A stretch of DNA of 64,000 bases from JAEYOM01 sp036260935 (GTDB lineage Bacteria; Bacillota; Clostridia; Acetivibrionales; DTU013), in contig DATALQ010000051.1 in the NCBI GenBank assembly GCA_036260935.1, positions 124,001-188,000 of the forward strand, written 5' to 3'. The notes beneath the pieces are model-generated. The model was given only the letters and a program-made list of their open reading frames with translations. It ran no database searches and was not told the DNA's origin. This document shows positions 26,370 to 33,324 of this stretch, piece after piece. The position numbers and the translations under genes are program-made. The number at the start of each line of letters is the position of its first letter. Positions within the stretch are counted from its first letter, which is position 1.

Positions 26370-26604
26370 ATTGCCTACAGCTCCTCATATAGTAATTTAT
26401 TTAATAGCTTTCGTGTAGCCTGCCGCTATTATCTACTTTTTTCCAACTGCTGAAATTATATTCATTAATTCATTTCTGCCGCGTACATTTTGTATAATAT
26501 GTTTTCAACTGACTGTATTATAGCATGATTTATCCAAAATCAAAACATTCGTTACAAATCACGGTTAAAGGCCGGCATCCCCAAAATATTTACAACAACC
26601 AAAA

Positions 26605-26647
26605 GGGACGGGGCTTTGATCTTATTATGCATCAAAACGCCCGCCCC
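26605..26647 (-). terminator. Terminator downstream of the ECF S-component gene
   Basis: A long stem between 26605-26620 and 26631-26647 (GGGACGGGGCTTTGAT with ATCAAAACGCCCGCCCC, small mismatches), followed on the minus strand by TTTTGGTTG. It sits about 30 bases after the stop codon. Confidence 0.75.
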
Positions 26648-26678
26648 CCATTGCGCGTACATTCATAAAACAGAAGCT

Positions 26679-27266
26679 TTACTTTTTCATTATTTTTCTT
26701 ACGGCAAGCACAACCGGGATTGTGATCAAAACACAAACAACCACTTCGGGCAACCCATTGGTCAATGCAACAACGAATATCGTTTTAGCGGCCGTACCGA
26801 CAGGTATATTCTTTGCCGCCGCATACTGGGATGCATACAGAAGATAAATCATTCCGAGAACACCGGCGGTATTTGTCAATGAACCTATCGCCGCACCGAT
26901 ACCGGTTTTTACGATGTCATTTTTTATGAAGGGTATCTTGTAGCTGTAATAGGCGGTCACACCGATCAGCATCCTTGGCAATACGGATACCAGAGGATTG
27001 ACAAGTGCAAATGACAGGATCGTTGGATTCGTAAAATTCTGAATGATACTGAAAACGCCGAAGATAAGACCTACCGTTACTCCTACTATCGGGCCTTCAA
27101 GAATGGCCCCGATCACTACCGGGATCTGCATGATGGTCGCTTTCGCCATCGGCAGCGGAACGAACCCGAACCCCGTTGCTCCAAGTACTACCGAGATTGC
27201 CGACAGCATTCCGATAACGGCTATCTGCCTTGTTCCGAACTTCTTGTTTGTAATGCTTCTTTCCAA
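26679..27266 (-). CDS. ECF transporter S component (vitamin uptake)
   Basis: A 195-residue membrane protein with six helices and the ECF S-component pattern. A short charged N-terminus precedes IAVIGMLSAISVVLGA, the conserved helix-1 region that packs against EcfT. A loop follows (FGFVPLPMAKATIMQIPVVIGAILEGP). S components bind a vitamin or its precursor and use a shared EcfA/A'/T module, not in this window. The sequence resembles the pantothenate/folate-type branch, but the ligand is uncertain. The start is TTG at 27266, nine bases after GGGAGG. I recognise no riboswitch in the upstream leader. Confidence 0.8.
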   Translation of the reverse strand: MERSITNKKFGTRQIAVIGMLSAISVVLGATGFGFVPLPMAKATIMQIPVVIGAILEGPIVGVTVGLIFGVFSIIQNFTNPTILSFALVNPLVSVLPRMLIGVTAYYSYKIPFIKNDIVKTGIGAAIGSLTNTAGVLGMIYLLYASQYAAAKNIPVGTAAKTIFVVALTNGLPEVVVCVLITIPVVLAVRKIMKK

Positions 27267-27476
27267 TACAATCAACCTCCCGCTCTCATTCCATCAAGGA
27301 TATGAGTCGTAATAAAAATATATTTCCCAGTACGGTTTCCTAAGAATACCGACTTTTTAACATGCTAACACAAAACTAAATAAATTACCATACATTTTTT
27401 ACTTTTTATCTCTGCCCGATGATATATCGATTACCCGTCCTTTTGTTGTGCGCGCATGTTGTGCGTACAACCAAAC

Positions 27477-27506
27477 AAAAAAGGTGCTGTTGTTAAGACA
27501 GCACCT
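27477..27506 (-). terminator. fabV terminator
   Basis: AGGTGCTGT (27482-27490) and ACAGCACCT (27498-27506) form a perfect 9-bp stem with a seven-base loop. The minus strand continues into a run of T. It lies about 35 bases past the fabV stop. Confidence 0.92.
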
Positions 27507-27541
27507 CATCTTTTAAGCTACGCCGTTCATGCAAAACCGGC

Positions 27542-28729
27542 TCAGACAATACCGGAAATTGCGATATTGACATCGGTATCGGCGTCATAGTCGAGACCTT
27601 CGAAGCCAAAACCGAAAAGCTTGAAGAAATCTTCCCTGTACCCCTTGATGTCCGATATTGCATCAATGTTCTCAGAATTGACCTCTCGCCACAGAGCAGA
27701 GACTTCCTCCTGTACATCCCCGGTCATCTCAAGATCATCGATACGAATCCTCCCCGTATCATCCAGCGGCGTCGAATCCGAGTACAGGCGATCTGCAAAA
27801 AGGCGGTACATTTGCTCGATACAGCCCTCATGAGTACCCTTTTCCTTCATGACCTTATACAGAAGCGAAATATACAGGGGGACTACCGGGATTGCCGAGC
27901 TGGATTGCGTTACCAGGGCTTTGTTCACAGATATGAAGGCTCTGGCACCGAGCTCTTTAAGTCTGCCGGTTATGATTTTCGCAGACTGCTCGAGGTTTTC
28001 CTTTGCTTTGCCTATCGTTCCTTCCTTATAAACGGCGTGAGTTATGTCAGGCCCAATGTAGGAATACGCGACTGTAGTAACGCCGTTTGCAAGCACTCCC
28101 GCATCGTTTAGAGCCTGCATCCACATTTCCCAATCTTCTCCGCCCATGACGGCAATCGTCTGCCTTGTTTCATCCTCTGAAGCCGGCTGAATAGTGATCT
28201 CCGACACTTCGCCGGTGTGGAAATCCACTGTCTTGTTCGTATATGGCTTGCCAATCGGCTTGATAACCGAGCTGAAGCTTTCACCTGTTACAGGGTGGGT
28301 GCGCCTTGGAGAAGCTAGACTGTATACCACAAGATCCACCTTGCCCATATCCTTCTTTATAAGCTCTATTGTCTGTTCCTTGATCTGGTTTGAGAAAGCG
28401 TCGCCGTTGATCAGCCTGGTGTATTTGCCCGCCTCGCCAGCCATCCTGCTGAATGCGGCTATGTTATACCAACCGGCGGTAGCCGTCCTGTTATCCGAAG
28501 CAGGCCTTTCGAAAAAAACGCCTATCGTATCGGCATCTGCGCCAAATGCGGCTGTGATCATCGAAGCCAGTCCGTAACCCGTAGACGAGCCTATAACCAA
28601 AACCTTCTGCGGTCCCTCTATATGCCCCTGCTTCCTGACATAATCGATCTGTTCCCGCACATGCAGTTCGCAGCCCTGAGGATGTGCCGTCGTGCAAATA
28701 AAGCCCCTTGTTTTCGGTTTTACTATCAT
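27542..28729 (-). CDS. fabV: Trans-2-enoyl-CoA/ACP reductase, FabV/Ter family
   Basis: NADH-dependent reductase that saturates the trans-2 double bond in fatty-acid or butyryl-CoA synthesis. The 395-residue length is normal. The Rossmann motif is VLVIGSSTGYGLASM (43-57), and the FabV-type catalytic Y-x8-K is Y234 to K243 (YKEGTIGKAK). FabV enzymes are triclosan-tolerant and some clostridial ones (Ter) act on CoA esters; sequence alone cannot decide. The ATG at 28729 is preceded by GAAAGGATACC. A strong terminator closes the gene. Confidence 0.94.
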   Translation of the reverse strand: MIVKPKTRGFICTTAHPQGCELHVREQIDYVRKQGHIEGPQKVLVIGSSTGYGLASMITAAFGADADTIGVFFERPASDNRTATAGWYNIAAFSRMAGEAGKYTRLINGDAFSNQIKEQTIELIKKDMGKVDLVVYSLASPRRTHPVTGESFSSVIKPIGKPYTNKTVDFHTGEVSEITIQPASEDETRQTIAVMGGEDWEMWMQALNDAGVLANGVTTVAYSYIGPDITHAVYKEGTIGKAKENLEQSAKIITGRLKELGARAFISVNKALVTQSSSAIPVVPLYISLLYKVMKEKGTHEGCIEQMYRLFADRLYSDSTPLDDTGRIRIDDLEMTGDVQEEVSALWREVNSENIDAISDIKGYREDFFKLFGFGFEGLDYDADTDVNIAISGIV

Positions 28730-28843
28730 ATCGGTATCCTTTCACTATGTAATCGTCAAATAATTTTCACACTATAAAGTTTAACCTTTAATTTCCGACG
28801 TATCAAGCTGAAATTGAAATGCGGACAAAAAGTTGTGCCGGCT

Positions 28844-29059
28844 GGGTTGACTGTTTTCATCTGCGAGTTTACGTTTCTAGAGCATATAGATTCGGCTTTG
28901 CGGCAAATCTAACAATAGTATTTGCTTTGCAAATACTTACAGATGAAACGAAATGCGGAGCATTTCATATTGCTTCGCTCAAACAGAGATTTGCTCTTAC
29001 CTATGCCTCATCAATATGCTCTACGGCACGAAACTCATGCAATTAAAAGCAGTCAACCC
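28844..29059 (+). repeat. Palindromic repeat family 2, copy B
   Basis: A 216-bp non-coding unit whose ends form a long imperfect inverted repeat. GGGTTGACTG (28844-28853) matches CAGTCAACCC (29050-29059), and the pairing continues through GAGTTT..AGAGCATAT and ATATGCTCT..AAACTC. The inner part (28865-29043) is homologous to 10926-11070 in the opposite orientation. No ORF. It occupies the gap between fabV and the nitroreductase and resembles a miniature transposable element. Confidence 0.65.
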
Positions 29060-29157
29060 GACTGGCTACAACCCGTCGCGGGATAAGATTAGCCGGAATA
29101 TGAAATGCGCTATTCCCTTGCAGCATCCTGAAGTTGGTAATAGCTCATACGAGGTTC

Positions 29158-29724
29158 TTAGTTGATATATGTTATAAGGTCGGGCTTGCGTTCAGGCACA
29201 TCAATGTCATCTTCACGCTTATACCCGATCACAGCTGCATAATAAGGCTTGTAGCCGTCCGGTATTTTCAATTCCTTTCGAAATTCGGCGCCTTGCGGAG
29301 ATTCAAACGCCAACATGACGAAGTATATCCAACAGGATCCCAACCCGATGGATTCGGCTGCAAGCAAAAGGTTCTGTGTAGCGGCGGCACAATCCGCATC
29401 GAGGGGTATCGGAACCCTTCCGTCGCCGGAAACTACGACCAGCGTCGGCGCATTATACAGACAGTGGAAATCTGTATCGCTGCCCAGAGCTCTGAAATGC
29501 TCAAGTTCGCTTTGCCTCGCGACCTCTTTAGCCGCAAGGTTGAGTCTTTCCAGTAGTTCCGTGTTCTGTACCGCGGTAAAATGCCATGCCTGACCACCGG
29601 CGTTGGGAGCATACAAACCCGCTTCCATCACTGTCTGAAGCTCATCTTCCCTTATCTGCTCCGCTTTGAAACTTCGAATACTCCTGCGCTGCTTTATGAC
29701 TTTCAATGTCTCATTAGTTATCAA
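29158..29724 (-). CDS. Nitroreductase-family FMN oxidoreductase
   Basis: A 188-residue flavoprotein of the nitroreductase fold. The FMN-binding start is IKQRRSIRSFKAEQIRE, followed by APNAGGQAWHFTAVQ, then AAATQNLLLAAESIGLGSCW and a C-terminal IGYKRED. Such enzymes reduce nitro groups, quinones or flavins with NAD(P)H; the physiological substrate is unknown. The start is TTG at 29724, eight bases after GGGGAG. It lies downstream of the VOC gene on the same strand. Confidence 0.88.
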   Translation of the reverse strand: MITNETLKVIKQRRSIRSFKAEQIREDELQTVMEAGLYAPNAGGQAWHFTAVQNTELLERLNLAAKEVARQSELEHFRALGSDTDFHCLYNAPTLVVVSGDGRVPIPLDADCAAATQNLLLAAESIGLGSCWIYFVMLAFESPQGAEFRKELKIPDGYKPYYAAVIGYKREDDIDVPERKPDLITYIN

Positions 29725-29773
29725 TTGATTTTCTCCCCTTGTTCATAATTTCATCCTTATTATTACCAGAAAA

Positions 29774-30121
29774 TCATTCCGGCAGGCTCCTGAAGTAAAC
29801 ATGATTGCCGTCGGGATCGCAGAAATGCATATTCTTCGCTCCCCACGGCTGAAGCTTCGGAGCATCGATAATATGTATCCCCAGGTTCAACAGCCTTTCG
29901 TACTCTTCATCGACATCATCGACAGTAAACGCCAAACTGATATTTTGGTTGCTGTTGTTCTTTGTCTCTCCGTTGTTGTAAACCGTCAACGTGGTACCCT
30001 CCGCAATGATGACCTGGTGAACCTCGTCCCTGCAGTCCGAAGCAATATTCAAAATTTTTCTGTAGAAATCCGCTAATTTGATAACATCATTCGTTTCCAG
30101 ACATACCTCTCCGATTGTCAT
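29774..30121 (-). CDS. VOC/glyoxalase-fold protein
   Basis: A 115-residue single-domain protein of the vicinal-oxygen-chelate superfamily. ISLAFTVDDVDEEYERLLNLG and the ending FCDPDGNHVYF are the classic second beta-alpha-beta repeat with a putative metal Glu/His site. Members include glyoxalases and resistance proteins that bind antibiotics. Nothing here selects among these. GGGAGGA precedes the ATG. Confidence 0.82.
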   Translation of the reverse strand: MTIGEVCLETNDVIKLADFYRKILNIASDCRDEVHQVIIAEGTTLTVYNNGETKNNSNQNISLAFTVDDVDEEYERLLNLGIHIIDAPKLQPWGAKNMHFCDPDGNHVYFRSLPE

Positions 30122-30154
30122 ACGATCTTCCTCCCAAAAAAAGTGGAATATTCC

Positions 30155-30661
30155 TCACAGTTTCTTTTCAAATAAATAGAATAATCCCTTCCGCCAAGTC
30201 ACCTCGCCGACTTTCTTATATCCAAGCTTATCATACATTCCAAGTGCCACAGGGTTTAAGGAAAAGGCGTCCAGCCTTATGCTTTCGATATCTTTCTCCC
30301 GCAAAAGCTTTTCAATCATCAACATTGTTTTGCGGCCTATACCCTTACCCTGAAAAACCGGATTTACACAAAGTCTGTGAATCACATAATACGAGCATGC
30401 TTTATACTGCCAGGCACCATTATTATATTCTTCGTCGCAATCCTGATTCAACACGAACACAGCTGCAATTTGATTATCGATACTATATAAATACATATGG
30501 TTATTCAAAATATCATTGTGCAATATTTCTTCATTTGGGTATAAGTGATCCCACTGATCAATGTTATTTTTATTCATAACTTCAATAGCATTGCGGTATA
30601 TACTCACAACAGTTTTCAAATCTTCAGGGGTCGCAATTCTTAATATCATTTCTTCGGTCAT
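30155..30661 (-). CDS. GNAT-family acetyltransferase
   Basis: A 168-residue N-acetyltransferase: MILRIATPEDLKTVVSIY opening, core VIHRLCVNPVFQGKGIGRKTM (acetyl-CoA loop QGKGIG), then the LNPVALGMYDKLGYKKVG segment typical of GNATs. The start at 30661 lies nine bases after GAGGAAGGG; the upstream in-frame ATG at 30697 lacks a ribosome site. Substrate unknown. The next 700 bases upstream contain no gene, only repeats. Confidence 0.85.
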   Translation of the reverse strand: MTEEMILRIATPEDLKTVVSIYRNAIEVMNKNNIDQWDHLYPNEEILHNDILNNHMYLYSIDNQIAAVFVLNQDCDEEYNNGAWQYKACSYYVIHRLCVNPVFQGKGIGRKTMLMIEKLLREKDIESIRLDAFSLNPVALGMYDKLGYKKVGEVTWRKGLFYLFEKKL

Positions 30662-30873
30662 TAGACATAGCCCTTCCTCTATTGAGTCAATTTCCATCTT
30701 CGCTTGTTAATATAACGAATCACCAGTGTTTATTTCAAAAGGCATTATTTTCAATCTCAAAAAATGTAATCTCCAAATCCTATCGGGTGGCAGCCTTGTC
30801 GTCAAAACTCAACTTTACCGATAGCATCGCGGTAACTTGGCTTTTCGGTGGTAGTTCTTCACACATTAATCAA

Positions 30874-31000
30874 GGTTGGACAAAAATCCAACTTCTGGGA
30901 CTAGACTTTGTTTATTTATTACATAAAAAACTCATTGTTTATTGCAAAAATTCAATATTTAACGTAAATATTTGCCCATTAACTGAAAAATTGACCAATC
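30874..31000 (-). repeat. MITE-like repeat family 1, copy B
   Basis: 127 bp, homologous over its length to the unit at 10720-10866. Shared blocks include AAAAAACTCATT, TGCAAAAATTCA, CCCATTAA and GACCAA. Its terminal repeats have decayed (GGTTGGACA and TGACCAAT), and it carries small deletions relative to copy A. It sits in the gene-free stretch 30662-31374, together with the family 3 fragment. Confidence 0.65.
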
Positions 31001-31186
31001 TCGTAAGACATATCATTTCTCCACCGCAAAAAGTAGATGATATCCCGTATATCCTGGCCGTCTTCGTACTTTTAACTATTCTGCAGAACTATTTTACCAT
31101 AAGTATCAGGTAAACGCATATAATAAGCATTCTTTACCTTGCATCATCCCCCGCGACCCGGACAACCGCTCATACCTCATAAGGCA

Positions 31187-31268
31187 GGGCGGGTACGGTT
31201 GTATGGATGCATGATGGAACGACATAGCGGTAAATGGTTCACGCAGATCCAATACGTGGTACCCGCCC
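31187..31268 (+). repeat. Structured repeat family 3, short copy
   Basis: The first 50 bp (31187-31236) match the left arm of the element at 45988-46189, beginning GGGCGGGTACGGTTGTA. TACCCGCCC at 31260-31268 pairs with the start to close a hairpin. The central part and most of the right arm are missing, so this is an internally deleted or decayed copy. Confidence 0.6.
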
Positions 31269-31288
31269 GCCATTTTTTTCGTCATATC

Positions 31289-31318
31289 TGGACAGCTTAT
31301 TATGGAAAATGGTACAAT
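31289..31318 (+). promoter_or_regulatory. Promoter of the QueT-like gene
   Basis: TGGACA (31289-31294), 18-base spacer, TACAAT (31313-31318), about 50 bases before the GTG start at 31375. Confidence 0.5.
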
Positions 31319-31374
31319 ATCTGCGAATCAACTGGATAAATTTAGTTCTATATTTATTTTACGGGGTGCTAAAA

Positions 31375-32175
31375 GTGAAAGAAATTTTCAGCATGTGGAA
31401 ATATGGCGTTATGGTTGCTGTCACAGTACTGTGCGCTGGCATATACATGCTGCTTCTGCTGCCTACAAAAGCGATCCCAATAATACCCGGTGTCACCGAA
31501 ATAAGGCCGGCATCGCTGCTGCCCGTTCTTTTCGGGCTCCTTTTCGGACCTGCAGGCGCCTGGGGCTCGGCAATAGGCAATCTGGGCGGGGATCTTTTCG
31601 GGACTCTGTCGATCGGCTCCATATTCGGATTTGTCGGAAATTTCATGTACGCTTACATACCCTATAAATTATGGAGCAGACTGAAACCAAAATTCGGCGA
31701 AGACAACACCCCTACTGTTAACAGTGCCTGGAAGCTCGCGCAATTCGGAATCATCGCATTCATCGCAAGCGCCGCGTGCGCAGTTATCATAGCGTGGGGG
31801 TTTGAACTGCTGGGTAGGATCGGGTTTTCAACAATAGCCGTTATAATTACATTGAACAATTCCGTCATAACTCTTCTGCTTGGCCCGATAATCCTTCCGA
31901 TATTATATAGACTGGCAAAAAAGAATAAATTGCTGTGGACCGATATAATGTCCAGGAAAGATATCAGCAAACCATCAGACGGCCGGATACATCCTCTCCT
32001 TGTTACCACCGGCTCGGTAGGCGGCCTGGTTATAGGTCTGGCGGCGGGATACCTGGTTTCAGGGCAGTCTCTGCTGGGCCACCAGCTCGTGACGGCCGGT
32101 TCAGGCAATCTGATAACGGCATTGATTATTCTGCCGTTTTTGACTTTGATTTTTTACGGATCGTTCAACTCCTGA
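31375..32175 (+). CDS. ECF S-component-like membrane protein (QueT-like)
   Basis: A 266-residue membrane protein with eight or so helices. The segment GVTEIRPASLLPVLFGLLFGPAGAWGSAIGNLGGDLFG is the family hallmark of QueT-type/ECF substrate-binding proteins (short helix, then a glycine-rich re-entrant region). It is longer than a standard S component (about 180), with two extra C-terminal helices. The ligand is unknown; queuosine precursor is one possibility. The GTG start at 31375 has GGGGTG six bases upstream, and the promoter at 31289-31318 excludes longer starts. The 3' end overlaps convergent spo0E by 22 bases. Confidence 0.6.
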   Translation: MKEIFSMWKYGVMVAVTVLCAGIYMLLLLPTKAIPIIPGVTEIRPASLLPVLFGLLFGPAGAWGSAIGNLGGDLFGTLSIGSIFGFVGNFMYAYIPYKLWSRLKPKFGEDNTPTVNSAWKLAQFGIIAFIASAACAVIIAWGFELLGRIGFSTIAVIITLNNSVITLLLGPIILPILYRLAKKNKLLWTDIMSRKDISKPSDGRIHPLLVTTGSVGGLVIGLAAGYLVSGQSLLGHQLVTAGSGNLITALIILPFLTLIFYGSFNS

Positions 32176-32339
32176 CAATTTTTTGTATGCTTGTAATAAA
32201 GCAGTATGAGTTCGTCAAGTTCCCTGCTTCGCTTTTGAACGATTGTACTCGTAAGATTTTCAGAGTCGATCAGATGATGCAGTTCATTGCGCAGTTGATT
32301 GATGTTGCTTTTGTAATTTGCTGGCCTGCTGTTTTTCAA
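32154..32339 (-). CDS. Spo0E-family aspartyl-phosphate phosphatase
   Basis: A 61-residue protein of the Spo0E family, small helical-hairpin phosphatases that dephosphorylate Spo0A-P and restrain sporulation. The signature SRELDELILLYY (38-49) and the upstream LRNELHHLI match the family. The TTG start follows GGGAGGTG by seven bases. It has its own promoter and a leader of about 130 bases. It converges with the QueT-like gene. The presence of this protein fits a spore-forming host. Confidence 0.85.
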   Translation of the reverse strand: MKNSRPANYKSNINQLRNELHHLIDSENLTSTIVQKRSRELDELILLYYKHTKNCQELNDP

Positions 32340-32477
32340 GGCTACCCACCTCCCGGCAGTGATAAAAGGTGACCCTCTTACTCATAACACGAATGTGCTA
32401 AACGACCATACTACCTTTTGGTACTTCTTGGGATAAGCCTTTGACCTATAGTACTGTATGTGGATTACCACATTCTT

Positions 32478-32506
32478 ATTATATTACATTTTTATAGCGA
32501 ATTCAA
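32478..32506 (-). promoter_or_regulatory. Promoter of the spo0E-type gene
   Basis: On the minus strand, TTGAAT (32501-32506), 17-base spacer, TATAAT (32478-32483). Transcription would start near 32471, leaving a long leader containing hairpins (for example GTGGTAATCCAC) that I cannot assign to a riboswitch class. Confidence 0.7.
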
Positions 32507-32550
32507 CATAATTTCCCTTTTACCGATACCTATGTTTAAAAAAATTGTTA

Positions 32551-32579
32551 TTGCTGATCGAGTTACCCACAATTATAAT
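32551..32579 (+). promoter_or_regulatory. Promoter of the Cys-rich protein gene
   Basis: TTGCTG (32551-32556), 17-base spacer, TATAAT (32574-32579), about 50 bases before the ATG at 32629. Confidence 0.6.
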
Positions 32580-32628
32580 GATTAGTGGGCTGCGAGTTAT
32601 ATCGCATATGTAAGAAAAGAGGCGTTTT

Positions 32629-33324
32629 ATGGGAAATATTTATATAACATACGATATGGGCGTACCTCAAATAGGGTGTGCAGAATGCGGCAAGTGCAAC
32701 AGTATAATGGGTATCAGCCTATGCAGCATAACGGCAAGAGGCTGCTGTCATTACTTCCCTGAGTTTACACTCGTCGATATCCAGCGGATGACCATCCTTG
32801 AAGGCGGCAGAAAGGCTTTGGATACCATACTTTCCTATGAAGGCACCGTGGTAAACGACTTCAATATCTATTGCAAGGGTCCCTTCGAAAAAGATGCGTA
32901 TGATGAATACATCAACTCAGGTAATCTTCTCGAAACTGGCAGTATACATGATCACACCATTTTCTTCAGGACCTGTCCGTTTGTTGTACCGGGATCGGGA
33001 TGTACCTTTCCTCCGCGTTTCCGGACTACAGTATGCAATTTCTTTGTCTGTTCGGAGATATTGGATAATGTTTATGACAGGGACAGGCTTCAGGAATATC
33101 TGAAAGAACGTTCACGTTATTCGAGATGGGTATACAGGGAAAGCGGAATACTGCAGCATTTGCTTGAAGAAAACGGGCTCAGCCTGAAATCCGATATGGA
33201 CACTGCGCTGGATTTCCTGTCGGGATTGGAACCGAGCAGCTATGATTTCCCGCTGCTCGAACCTATCACATATGTCCCGGCATCCGATGAAAAGGGCAGT
33301 CCCAGCACGACCTCGACATTATGA
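32629..33324 (+). CDS. Cys-rich putative metal-cluster protein (YkgJ-like pattern)
   Basis: A 231-residue soluble protein with eleven Cys: C17, C20, C23, C32, C39, C40, C82, C116, C125, C136 and C141. The early CAECGKC and CC, followed by RTCPFVVPGSGC and TTVCNFFVC, resemble the spacing of YkgJ-type proteins that carry an Fe-S or zinc cluster. No enzyme motif is visible. AGAGGCG precedes the ATG. Its last 85 bases overlap, tail to tail, the end of the cyclic glucan synthase gene. The Ser/Thr-rich C-terminus (GSPSTTSTL) lies inside the overlap and may be a late readthrough extension. Confidence 0.65.
   Translation: MGNIYITYDMGVPQIGCAECGKCNSIMGISLCSITARGCCHYFPEFTLVDIQRMTILEGGRKALDTILSYEGTVVNDFNIYCKGPFEKDAYDEYINSGNLLETGSIHDHTIFFRTCPFVVPGSGCTFPPRFRTTVCNFFVCSEILDNVYDRDRLQEYLKERSRYSRWVYRESGILQHLLEENGLSLKSDMDTALDFLSGLEPSSYDFPLLEPITYVPASDEKGSPSTTSTL

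Noticed and set aside
27445..27471. GTTGTGCG direct repeat upstream of the ECF S gene
   Set aside because: Only two short copies, lying close to the fabV terminator; no clear regulatory placement.
27267..27476. Riboswitch in the leader of the ECF S-component gene
   Set aside because: I compared it with the THF, preQ1 and c-di-GMP consensus patterns and found no convincing match.
30682..31113. A 143-codon plus-strand frame in the gap after the GNAT gene
   Set aside because: It crosses repeat family 1, has no ribosome site and shows no domain.
31234..31374. Longer start for the QueT-like protein
   Set aside because: It lies in repeat sequence and upstream of the promoter's predicted start; the GTG at 31375 has a proper ribosome site.
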